The position numbers were made by a program, and so were the translations under genes. A stretch of DNA of 64,000 bases from assembly GCA_006384855.1 (NCBI GenBank), contig VCJN01001098.1, forward strand, positions 1 to 64,000, read 5' to 3'. Source of the DNA: Tetraselmis striata (Eukaryota > Chlorophyta > Chlorodendrophyceae > Chlorodendrales > Chlorodendraceae). Positions 47,349 through 56,544 of this stretch are shown piece after piece (position 1 is the stretch's first letter; every line of letters starts with the position of its first letter). Below the pieces are notes generated by a model. That model ran no database searches. It saw nothing but the letters and a program-made list of their open reading frames with translations, and was not told where the DNA came from.

Positions 47349-47610
47349 GCCGCCCGCCGCTCCCGCCGGGGGAGTGAGGGGAGGGGGGTAAGGGGGCGGG
47401 GGCTACTGCTTGTTCTTGTTCTTGCGTGCCCGGGGGACCCTCCGCTTCGACGATCTCGCTGCCTCCGCCTCCGCCTCCGCCTCCGCCTCCGCCTCCGCCT
47501 CCGACTCCGCCTCCAACTCCGCGACCGTCAATTTCTTACCTCGGCGCTTCTTCACTAACCTCTTCCGCTTCTTGTCATCCGCCAGTGTCTTCACCACCCC
47601 GGGAGGCTGT
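46695..47610 (-). repeat. Repeat U, copy B (full, minus orientation)
   Basis: A complete 916-bp unit in reverse orientation to copy C (54,811-55,718). It starts with CACTGTGAGATTCAGATGTG and ends with GGGAGGCTGT. It includes the TAATAAATATATCGCG region, the TATTCGCGAGGG segment, a G-run followed by a C-run (47,284-47,347) and the lysine-rich ORF (47,597-47,403, minus). Directly beyond it, at 47,611, the same CACTGTGAGATTCAGATGTG end begins again, so two units were once joined head to tail. Confidence 0.9.
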
Positions 47611-48219
47611 CACTGTGAGATTCAGATGTGACGTAAATGTGCCCTACTGGTGACGAACGACGACATACGGGGACGATACGGGACGGACGAGGGACGTGGA
47701 TTTCATACCCAGTAGCGACGACTATCGCGCGCGACCTGTAAAGTACTATATGAATTTCTCGTTTCCATAATTTCATCAAATTGATGAGCGCACGCGGGCT
47801 CGCGTGTCGCCCGCCGACGCGGAGCACCCGGGCTAAGTACAGGCGGATGTACGCACTCATTGCACATCGCCGCACATCGCTGACCGCACATCGCTGACCG
47901 CTGACCCCGCGGTGTGCCGCGATGTGCGGCACAACGGGCGGAGGTGTGGGCGGATGTAGGTGGTACGGTAGGTGGTAGGCGGTAGGTGGTGTTCGTAGGT
48001 GCGCGTTTTAATGCAGCCGCCCTAACTGCTGATGATTGTGTAACGCCCCAGCACGCGCATGAAGTACGGGGTCGCCTCACGGTCACCGCCGCTCACCGTT
48101 GAATCAAGCGCGGACAGCCGCGCACTCGCATCTGTGTTGCCTGCCGGTGGTGGGTTACATCCACCCCAACTCTCAACCCCCCCCCCCCCCCCCCCCGCCC
48201 CCCGCGCGCGGCAGCAGGC
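47611..48219. other. Junction remnant of repeat U and upstream region
   Basis: It begins with the U end motif and a short related piece (to about 47,660), then turns into unrelated sequence with short direct repeats (GCACATCGC near 47,860-47,900; GGTAGGTGGT near 47,960-47,990). It probably holds the promoter of the next candidate gene. Confidence 0.5.
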
Positions 48220-49690
48220 ATGCCGGCAAAGGGATGGATAGCGAGTGTGTCGAAGGATGGCGTGTACACATGCAAGCACTGCCACGGCATCGTGACGGGC
48301 AGTAGTGAAAGGACGGCGCGAGAGCGGCACTTCCTAAAATTCCCGAACTGTAGCCACTCGTTGAAGCGTGCGGCTAAGTTGCGCCGCAAGGCCGCCTTAT
48401 CACAAGCAGCAGCAGCAGGGGCGGCAGCAGCAGCAGCAGCAACAGCAGCAACAAGCGCGGCAGCAGGAGTAGCTGCAGCCGTCGGAAACGGCCCGCCGGC
48501 GCCGGTCTCGGACGACGGCGGCTCGAAGGTGGACGATGTGATGGGCGTGGGGGAGGACCCCGTTGGCGAAGACGGTATGGACATCGACGCGCCTGCGTGG
48601 CCGCCGGCGGGCGTCGAACCCGCGATGAGGGCGTGATATGGAAAGGCGATCCCGGCGACTTCTACATGAAGGTCATCGCCAAGAAGTTCCGGGGAGTATG
48701 GCACTACGGCGTGATAACCGGCGTCGTTACCGAGTGGGTGTTGGAGGACTACGGCGGGGCGACCCAGTGGCGCGCTGTTTTCGAGGACGGGGACATTGTG
48801 GGCCTTCTGCGTTCAGAGGTGAGTGGGCCCGGCATGCGTGCTGGTGGCACCACTCAACTGCGGTTGTATGGAATCACACGCACCCGCCCGGTCGGCGTGG
48901 CAGGTTGTGGAGGCTATGGCGGCTGCCCAGGAGCACCCCCCTGTGGATGCGGACAGGGAGGTTCGCTTGGTAACCGTCCATGAAGGCGATGACTTGTCCA
49001 GTGAATCACGCACCTTGCCCGGCGTGCGTTCAACACAACCCGGCTGGCGGAGGCCAAGCAGAACACTGGCTGCCATGGCGTGTGCCATGTGCATGTGGTC
49101 CTGGGCTATGTCAGCATGATCAACCTCTTCCCCCTCGCGCCGTTCCACCTGTTTTTTTTTTGGCTTGGGAAGGGACTTCTGGAGGAAATTTGTCACCGTG
49201 CAGGGCCACATTGGATTCCGAGCTATGAAGCAGGAAGACCGGCGCCAGGCTTTCGTCCCGATACCCAGCAACTTTGAACGCGGGTTGCGCCCTTCGTTTG
49301 CAGTGTCCAAGAATCGAAAGGTAACCCCCCCCCCCCCCCCCGGGCGTGGGCGTGGGCGTGGGCGTGGGCGTGACGGCATTCCCCTCCATGACTGCAGGGT
49401 CAGGCAAGGTGACGGTGCAGTCCGGCTGGGTCATGGAGGACTGCTTGCACCACATGGAAACGTTTTCCATTCTTAACGCCGGTCCGCTGCTCGAGGAGGC
49501 CCGGGTGAAGGCGATCATGACCGAGAAGGAGCTTCGCGTCCCCAGGCGGTGCTTGGGCACATGTACAAGCGCATGCAAGGAGCTGCGTGGTTCGTCACGC
49601 GGTGGGGGTTGCAGAATGTGGTGACGGAGGAGGACGGCCCCGAGCGCAAGGCGCAGGTGGACGCGCTCACTAGGGAGGGGAGGACTCGAT
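48220..49690 (+). CDS. Candidate multi-exon gene: BED-like zinc finger plus Tudor-like segment
   Basis: The first segment starts MPAKGWIASVSKDG and shows C-x2-C, then H-x5-C-x-H (CKHC ... HFLKFPNCSH), the spacing of BED-type fingers common in transposon-derived proteins. An alanine/glutamine-coded tract and an acidic region follow. A second segment in another frame (about 48,640-48,818) reads YMKVIAKKFRGVWHYGVITG ... WRAVFEDGDIVGLL, like a Tudor/PTM-type barrel. Candidate exons continue at 48,904-49,000 (VVEAMAAAQEHPP), 49,173-49,320 (DFWRKFVTVQGHIGF) and 49,409-49,537 (VTVQSGWVMEDCLHHMETF), with plausible GT-AG borders, and then a further open part before the minisatellite. The frame change near 48,620 has no obvious intron. 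No homologous family is recognised beyond the two motifs; it may be a domesticated or mobile-element protein. Confidence 0.45.
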
Positions 49691-49695
49691 ACCCA

Positions 49696-49922
49696 GCGCG
49701 GCGCCAAGGCGCGGCGGCCGGGGCAGCGCGGCGCCAAGGCGCGGCGGCCGGGGCAGCGCGGCGCCAAGGCGCGGCGGCCGGGGCAGCGCGGCGCCAAGGC
49801 GCGGCGGCCGGGGCAGCGCGGCGCCAAGGCGCGGCGGCCGGGGCAGCGCGGCGCCAAGGCGCGGCGGCCGGGGCAGCGCGGCGCCAAGGCGCGGCGGCCG
49901 GGGCAGCGCGGCGCCAAGGCAG
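49696..49922. repeat. 30-bp GC-rich minisatellite, about 7.5 copies
   Basis: The unit is GCGCGGCGCCAAGGCGCGGC followed by GGCCGGGGCA, with nearly no variation between copies. Because 30 is divisible by three, each open frame encodes a perfect decapeptide repeat (for example ARRQGAAAGA), and several frames on both strands stay open. The near-perfect copies suggest recent expansion. Confidence 0.95.
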
Positions 49923-50519
49923 CGCATACAGCGGAATCGGCGGAAAGGGATGCATTACAAGCTGTGGACGGCAGCCGCTGAAAACTATGCGGTCATGCCG
50001 CAACAACCCCAGCACTGACTTCTGGATACCTCTGATCTGGCTGACGGCGGCGGGCTGCGGGATGCAGGGCCGCATGACTGAGGTGGCGGTGCTGGTGAGC
50101 CCGGAGAGTCTGCATGCGGCGGAGGAGGCGCAGCCGCATAGGCACTAGACAATGCTCTGAAGCGAGCCCCAATTGTCTGCCCAGCGCCTGCCCCAATGTA
50201 ACGCACCAGCTTGGCAGCAATTGGCAGCTCTTTTGCCCCCCCTCCACCCCACAGACACACTACCAATACCAGTTTCTCATCCCGGCGGGCAGTTGATGCG
50301 TATACCCAGGCTTGTGCGTACGCGGTGCGGGGGGGGGGGGGGGGGATCACTATAGCTAAGCTAGTGATGTGAGATATGAGTGCAGCAACAGATATTGTGC
50401 AAGATATAACACGATGGCATGCAAGCGGGTCCCCGCTCTTCCACAATCATTGGCCCTGCTCCCTCTTGCCCCGCCCCCGGTGCCCTTTAGCTGCTCTCAG
50501 CATCCCGAGTGGGATGCGC
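49923..50519. other. Region without a recognised gene
   Basis: No supported coding sequence. A G-run lies at about 50,330-50,346. The open plus-strand stretch at 50,041-50,148 might be a 3' exon of the preceding candidate gene, but nothing shows it. Confidence 0.4.
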
Positions 50520-50821
50520 GGGGCAGCGGTTGCTACCGAGTGAGGCGTATCATCGTTTGCAGTAGCAACGCAGCCTTTCCGGTGTGACGCCGCCTGGATG
50601 TAACCCAGCAGTACGCGCAAAGTGCAAGTGCAAGCTGCTGATGGCGGGGATCCCGCGGGGGGGGGGGGGGGGGGGGGGGGGGCAGCGGCTGTGGGATAGG
50701 CGCGGCAGCGGTTGCTACAGAGTGAGGCGTCGCATCGTTTGCAGTAGCAACGCAGCCTTTCCGGTTGCATAGTGTGACGCAGCCTGGATGTAACCCAGCA
50801 GTACGCGCAAAGTGCAAGTGT
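50520..50821 (+). repeat. Direct duplication of about 115 bp
   Basis: GGGCAGCGGTTGCTACCGAG through GCGCAAAGTGCAAGTG at about 50,521-50,632 recurs at about 50,703-50,820 with a few changes (including a small insertion TTGCATA). A G-run (50,658-50,682) lies between. Confidence 0.9.
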
Positions 50822-50862
50822 TACACGTCCGTGTGCCCCACCCAATGACATTGCGCCCGACC

Positions 50863-51492
50863 TCACTGACGGCATGTCTCGCTCTCCTTCATCTCCTGGG
50901 CCGTCCGCCGCCTCACCCTGCGCACCCTACCAGCCGCGCGTGCCTTCTCGGAAGCCTCACACACGGCGGCGCGAGTCGCGTCGTGGAACGCGTCCCTGAC
51001 ATGGCGGAACTCCGCCCTCACCGTGGCCGTGGTCGGGCAGGGGACTGCCCGCTGATGGGTCGCCATGCATGGGTACTTGGGGCCGCACAAAGCCGGGCTG
51101 CCGTCGCAGCAACACTCCGAGTCCGTCCGTTGGCCGCAGTCCACGCATGACGGGCGTCCGGCCAGGACACGCCCATGATAGTGCATGTGGCCGCCTCCCG
51201 CCACTGCTCGTAGTGCTCCGGTCAACATGGCGACGAGCAAGTCGGCATGTCCCGCAGGTGGCTGCGGGGCGGGTGGCGCGAGCGCAGCCTCGCTCGCCTC
51301 GACAACCCCCTCAGCCCGATCAGTCGCCTCGACCACGGCCTCCTCCGCCTCCTGACGCGGCGCACCAGGCGCATCATCGTCGCCTGGCAGGGCGTCCCCC
51401 CCCGCAACGGCGCCGTCGGCGGTGGCCGACGCCGTCGTGGCGGGGTGTTGTGAGGAGGTGGCCCTAGACATAGGTGGGGCCGGCACCGCCAT
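50863..51492 (-). CDS. Unrecognised ORF with cysteine-rich C-terminal part
   Basis: A single open frame of 209 codons from MAVPAPPMSRATSS; an upstream in-frame Met at 51,669 would make 268. The N-terminal half is alanine/glutamate-rich and acidic. The C-terminal half holds CVDCGQRTDSECCCDGSPAL followed by CGPKYPC and a basic helix (KARAAGRVRRVRRRT). The Cys spacing suggests a zinc-binding module, but no family was recognised. The GC-rich context means chance openness cannot be excluded, though the clustered cysteines and the basic tail are not typical of shadow frames here. It is divergent in strand from the BED-finger candidate and may belong to the same accessory unit. Confidence 0.4.
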   Translation of the reverse strand: MAVPAPPMSRATSSQHPATTASATADGAVAGGDALPGDDDAPGAPRQEAEEAVVEATDRAEGVVEASEAALAPPAPQPPAGHADLLVAMLTGALRAVAGGGHMHYHGRVLAGRPSCVDCGQRTDSECCCDGSPALCGPKYPCMATHQRAVPCPTTATVRAEFRHVRDAFHDATRAAVCEASEKARAAGRVRRVRRRTAQEMKESETCRQ

Positions 51493-52304
51493 GTGTTGCT
51501 CCACATGCGGTGCGGTTCCTGACGCGACAGCTCCGTCGCACCAGTACCGGCGCCGGCACCCCACGCCTGTTGGGCTTACCACCAACCGGCATGTTTCCTT
51601 TGGGAGGCGGTTCATCCGCGTCGGAGGTGAGCGGCGGTGCCTGTGTGGGTGTGGATACTGCCCGGCCATTAGGGCTCCCGCCGCCTGCCGCTCCGCCGAC
51701 CCACGCCGCGGCGTGTGCTGCGCCCCGCATAGTCGCCTCGAATATAATATACATGACGCGGGGACGGGGGGGGGGGGGGGGATTCGTGCGTTTCGTATGT
51801 CGGCGGAAAGGCGTGCGAAGCTGCGGCTGGCGAAGGTGGTGGAAGTAAGCGTGGCGGCGTCGGCGGCGTATTACCGTGCGTGCATGCGTGCGCAACCCCG
51901 CGGCAGCAAGCGCCGGACTCGGCGTGTGCCAGCGGCAGAGCTGCGAAGCCATGGACACGGTACGGGATGCCAAGTCTGGCTAAGCAACTGCCGAGGCTGG
52001 CGGCTTAACCCCCATGTCCGGCGGTTGAGGGACGGAAAGTGCGTAGAAGTTGATCGGGAAAACGGGCATATAAGCCTGGCTGTGCTAGGTTCCTATTAAG
52101 TAATGGCGGTTTGTGCTAAGTAATTCGTAGGGGTAGACCATGCAGCGCAGGTAGGGGGCGGTATAAATGAGGCCGGGCACATATACTGCTCCACGAAACG
52201 ACACTGTCGCACGTGTAGTTGAATAGACGCCCCCCCCCCCCCCCCCCCCCGCCGGGTCGGCCCGCCGGGTCGGCCCGCCGATCCGCCACGGCATGTAATA
52301 TCTG
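51493..52304. other. Region between cysteine-rich ORF and palindrome
   Basis: No supported gene. A plus-strand frame is open from 51,422 to 52,099, with a basic, alanine-rich translation that overlaps the ORF above. A G-run lies at about 51,767-51,781 and a C-run at 52,231-52,250. The short direct repeat CGGGTCGGCCCGC lies at 52,253-52,276. Confidence 0.4.
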
Positions 52305-52535
52305 TCATGCATCGCCGGGGGTATGTGTGAGTGGATGCCCCGCCGCCACATCCCCCCCCCCACCCCCCCCCCCCCCCCCATTTACACTTGTGCACTCGTT
52401 AAGTTTGGGCTGGTTTCGGAGCAGTACATGTACGTATGTATATACATACAATGGAACGTAGGACCTGCGCGGAAAGAGGCGGGGCTGGCGGAGTGCGTTG
52501 GGGGTGCGTAGAGTAGCGTGTTGGTGAGATTCGGG

Positions 52536-53995
52536 GTGCATCGGACGCCGGATGCCCATCCACCCAGCGTAAAAGACGCGTACGTAATATTCACACTATA
52601 TATATTCACACGCAAATGTGTGAAAACCGGACATTCCGTGCCGGATGGGTGGGAATACGGCGTCCGATGCAGCCAAAACCCCAGCAACACGCTATTCTGC
52701 GCACCGCCAATGCACTCCGCCAGCACCGCCTCATTCTCTGTCGATTTCGAAAACGCCTTCACATTATCCACCGCTTATTGCAATTGCCACCGTGTAATGT
52801 TGTCACGATGTGCGCACACAACAACACTTACTACCGGTTCCGACGCGGATGGAGGCGAGGCTTGCGGAGTGCGTTGGGGGTGCGTAGAGTAGCGTGCTGC
52901 AAATAATTGGGGTGCATCGGACGCCGGATGCCCACCCACCCGGCGTAAAAGACGCGTAATATTCACACTGCTTTATTAACACACAAATGTGTGAAAACCG
53001 GACATTCCGTGCCGAATGGGTGGGAATACGGCGTCCGATGCAGCCAAAACCCCAGCAACACGCTATTCTGTGCACCGCCAATGCACTCCGCCAGCACCGC
53101 CTCATTCTCTGTCGATTTCGAAAACGCCTTCACATTATCCACCGCTTATTGCAATTGCCACCGTGTAATGTTGTCACGATGTGCGCACACAACAACACTT
53201 ACTACCGGTTCCGACGCGGATGGAGGCGAGGCTTGCGGAGTGCGTTGGGGGTGCGTAGAGTAGCGTGCTGCAAATAATTGGGGTGCATCGGACGCCGGAT
53301 GCCCACCCACCCGGCGTAAAAGACGCGTAATATTCACACTTTATTAACACACAAATGTGTGAAAACCGGACATTCCGTGCCGAATGGGTGGGAATACGGC
53401 GTCCGATGCAGCCAAAACCCCAGCAACACGCTATTCTGTGCACCGCCAATGCACTCCGCCAGCACCGCCTCATTCTCTGTCGATTTCGAAAACGCCTTCA
53501 CATTATCCACCGCTTATTGCAATTGCCACCGTGTAATGTTGTCACGATGTGCGCACACAACAACACTTACTACCGGTTCCGACGCGGATGGAGGCGAGGC
53601 TTGCGGAGTGCGTTGGGGGTGCGTAGAGTAGCGTGCTGCAAATAATTGGGGTGCATCGGACGCCGGATGCCCATCCACCCGGCGTAAAAGACGCGTAATA
53701 TTCACACTGCTTTATTAACACACAAATGTGTGAAAACCGGACATTCCGTGCCGGATGGGTGGGAATACGGCGTCCGATGCAGCCAAAACCCCAGCAACAC
53801 GCTATTCTATGCACCGCCAATGCACTCCGCCAGCACCGCCTCATTCTCTGTCGATTTCGAAAACGCCTTCACATTATCCACCGCTAATAATTGCAATTGC
53901 CACCGTGTAATGTTGTCACGATGTGCGCACACAACAACACTTACTACCGGTTCCGACGCGGATGGAGGCGAGGCTTGCGGAGTGCACTGGCGGTG
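52536..53995 (+). repeat. Four tandem units of about 370 bp (left arm)
   Basis: Unit starts, marked by GGTGCATCGGACGCCGGATG, lie near 52,536, 52,911, 53,281 and 53,650 (periods 375, 370, 369). Inside each unit two half-units of about 90 bp face each other: GCGGAGTGCGTTGGGGGTGC ... GCATCGGACGCCG on one side and CGGCGTCCGATGC ... GGTGCACCGCCAATGCACTC-like sequence on the other. Between them is an AT-rich TTTATTAACACACAAATGTG core. Each unit is thus an inverted duplication. Confidence 0.9.
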
Positions 53996-54280
53996 CACAG
54001 ACTAGCGGGAGACTAGATCCATTGTCGCTTATTTACAAGCACGGGCGGTGCTGCCAGACCTGATCGTCTACGGCCGATATAATATTCACACTATATTAAC
54101 ATCGGTGCACACCGCCGCACACCGCCGCACACCGCCGCACAACGCTGCGCGCGCACATTCGTCGCACACATTATCCCGGATTCACTCGCCGTATCCATTA
54201 CGCCGTGCTACTTCAACAATAAACATTGCGAAATTACACCGACACAATGCCGCACCGACTAGCTCTTGACAATACGTGCA

Positions 54281-54288
54281 TATAAATA
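54281..54288 (+). promoter_or_regulatory. TATA box, left arm (TATAAATA)
   Basis: A canonical TATAAATA about 150 bp upstream of the ATG at 54,430 and pointing at repeat U. It is mirrored exactly at 56,227-56,234. Confidence 0.5.
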
Positions 54289-54429
54289 GTAGTGGCGCGC
54301 TGCTCCTCGCCTCCGATGTGTCGTTGATTGCTGCGGAAGGCGGTCGCCGACTGGGTGTTAGTTTCTCCACCTCGGCCGCCCCCCCCGCCCCCCCCCCGCC
54401 CCCCCCCCCCCTTCACCGCTCACAGCGCC

Positions 54430-54718
54430 ATGGCCGACCTCGCCCCCCCGGGCAAAAGTGGGCGGCGAGCCTTGCTGTCTCGCGTGTCCGCGCCGCCGGC
54501 ATCGAGGAGGACGAGAAAGACATGAGGAAACGCGTGACAAGGTGGGCGCGCAACAAAACACTCCATCCTCCACATTAGCACGCACCCACTCGTGGCTATC
54601 TTGTGCCGCGCGCAGGTTCGTCCGGGAGCGCCGTAAGGCCCACCTCAACGCCAAGGCTTCCACAGTGCCAGCGGCGCAACTCGTGGTGGCCGAGGAGGCC
54701 GCATCCTCAGCCGCTTAA
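54430..54718 (+). CDS. Small candidate gene, left arm, unknown product
   Basis: After the TATA box the first useful ATG is 54,430 (MADLAPPGKSGRR). A GT-AG pair (ACAAG|GTGGGC at about 54,542; GCGCGCAG before GTTCGTCCGG at 54,616) joins DEKDMRKRVTR to FVRERRKAHLNAKAS, ending VVAEEAASSAA and a stop at 54,716-54,718. The ATG at 54,430 is not in the frame of DEKDM, so the 5' part is unresolved; an ATG at 54,522 gives a basic peptide of only about 40 residues. The same layout is kept in the mirrored copy. Product unknown, basic and helical; it could be a relict exon set. Confidence 0.3.
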
Positions 54719-54745
54719 AGGCGAAACGATTGTGGCTTGTTGTGG

Positions 54746-55012
54746 ATGTCTGTGCACAGGGGGCGTCCCGACGCGAAGGTAAGGAAGCTCATGGCGGCGT
54801 CGTCGACGGCACAGCCTCCCGGGGTGGTGAAGACACTGACGGATGACAAGAAGCGGAAGAGGCCAGTGAAGAAACGCCGAGGTAAGAAACTGACGGTCGC
54901 GGAGTCGGAGGCGGAGTCGGAGGCGCAGGCGGAGGCGGAGGCGGAGGCGGAGGCAGCGAGATCGTCGAAGCGGAGGGTCCCCCGGGCACGCAAGAACAAG
55001 AACAAGCAGTAG
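54746..55012 (+). CDS. Lysine/glutamate-rich ORF across arm and repeat U
   Basis: Open from MSVHRGRPDAKVRKLM through TDDKKRKRPVKKRRGKK and an AE-repeat to RVPRARKNKNKQ stop, 88 codons. It begins in the left arm and ends inside repeat U, so its 3' part recurs as the minus-strand frame 47,597-47,403 in U copy B, where the AE-repeat is longer (slippage) and the frame is conserved. The basic, low-complexity composition suggests a nucleic-acid-binding tail. It may be the last exon of the arm gene just upstream. No family is recognised. Confidence 0.4.
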   Translation: MSVHRGRPDAKVRKLMAASSTAQPPGVVKTLTDDKKRKRPVKKRRGKKLTVAESEAESEAQAEAEAEAEAARSSKRRVPRARKNKNKQ

Positions 55013-55718
55013 CCCCCGCCCCCTTACCCCCCCCCCCCCCCCCCCAGGCGGGAGCGGCTGGCGGCGAGGGGGGGCGGGGGGGGGCGGGGCGGGCGTGGTC
55101 CCCCCGCCCCCGCACACACCCCCCCCCCCCCCCCCCCCCGGGGCCACATTCCCCGATGGCAGCTGTCGCGAATATTGTATTTCAAACATTCTTCGGCAAA
55201 CCGCTGCCTGCCCCCGCCCTCCCCCTCGCGAATATTTATGTCACGTGAGCACTCTTTGGCAAAACATGGCAGCCAAACCGCCCATCTGATGACCTTTGAT
55301 CGGACGGCTGGCAGGCCCGTTCAGCAGTACTAGCTATAATGTACACAAAATTCCCCAGTGTTACCAAATACGTACGGCTGCGATTTGCGCTCCCATGTAC
55401 TAATAGTCGTAGTTATCCACAGGACGACTAGGGTTCGTACTAGATACCCGGTACCGGCTTAATAAATATATCGCGTACTACCCGGTACTACGCAGACAAC
55501 CTTGTACCTTATACGTCAGTGCCATGTAACGCTTGACCGGGCTGGTACGGCTACCAGAATGATGACAAAAAGGATTTATCGCCCGCCGGCAATAACGCCG
55601 GATGTACTCGCACGTAACTGGATGGACGTGCCGCCACCAGCAGCAGCCTTCACGGATAAATAATAGTCGCTAGTAGTAGTGCTTCGTCACCCGTATGTCA
55701 CATCTGAATCTCACAGTG
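54811..55718 (+). repeat. Repeat U, copy C, at the centre of the young palindrome
   Basis: A full 908-bp unit from ACAGCCTCCCGGGG to CATCTGAATCTCACAGTG. It matches copy B (46,695-47,610, inverted) and copy A (1-482). Homopolymer tracts in the middle differ in length among copies, while the distal part (55,204-55,718) is well conserved. Left arm, U and right arm meet at GGCACA, present at the inner end of both arms. Confidence 0.92.
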
Positions 55719-55813
55719 TGTGCCATCGACGACGCCGCCATGAGCTTCCTTACCTTGGCGTCGGGACGCCCCCTGTGCCCAGACGCCCACAACAAGCCAC
55801 AATCGTTTCGCCT

Positions 55814-56102
55814 TTAAGCGGCTGAGGATGCGGCCTCCTCGGCCACCACGAGTTGCGCCGCTGGCACTGTGGAAGCCTTGGCGTTGAGGTGGGCCTTACG
55901 GCGCTCCCGGACGAACCTGCGCTCGGCACAAGTTAGCCACGAGTGGGTGCGTGCTAATGTGGAGGATGGAGTGTTTTGTTGCGCGCCCACCTTGTCACGC
56001 GTTTCCTCATGACTTTCTCGTCCTCCTCGATGCCGGCGGCGCGGACACGCGAGACAACAAGGCTCGCCGCCCACTTTTGCCCGGGGGGGCGAGGTCTGCC
56101 AT
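55814..56102 (-). CDS. Small candidate gene, right arm (mirror of 54,430-54,718)
   Basis: Mirror copy of the left-arm candidate, with the same ATG (56,102), the same candidate intron borders and the same VVAEEAASSAA end. A few substitutions separate the copies (for example one changing the residues before MRKRVTR). Both copies point inward at repeat U. Status is as for the left copy. Confidence 0.3.
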
Positions 56103-56226
56103 GGCGCTGTGAGCGGTGAAGGGGGGGGGGGGGGGGCGGCCGAGGTGGAGAAACTAACACCCAGTCGACGACCGCCTTCCGCAGCAGTCAACGACACATC
56201 GGAGGCGAGGAGCAGCGCGCCACTAC

Positions 56227-56234
56227 TATTTATA
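56227..56234 (-). promoter_or_regulatory. TATA box, right arm (TATAAATA on minus strand)
   Basis: Exact mirror of 54,281-54,288, about 125-150 bp upstream of the mirrored ATG. Confidence 0.5.
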
Positions 56235-56544
56235 TGCACGTATTGTCAAGAGCTAGTCGGTGCGGCATTGTGTCGGTGTAATTTCGCAATGTTTATTGTT
56301 GAAGTAGCACGGCGTAATGGATACGGCGAGTGAATCCGGGATAATGTGTGCGGTAGGGCGCGCGTATATGTGCGCGACGAATGTGCGCGCGCAGCGTTGT
56401 GCGGCGGTGTGCGGCGGTGTGCGGCGGTGTGCACCGATGTTAATATAGTGTGAATATTATATCGGCCGTAGACGATCAGGTCTGGCAGCACCGCCCGTGC
56501 TTGTAAATAAGCGACAATGGATCTAGTCTCCCGCTAGTCTGTGC

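Noticed and set aside
46695-55718. Repeat U as a pair of long terminal repeats
   Set aside because: The two complete copies are in opposite orientation, no pol-type coding lies between them, and no TG...CA ends or primer-binding site were seen.
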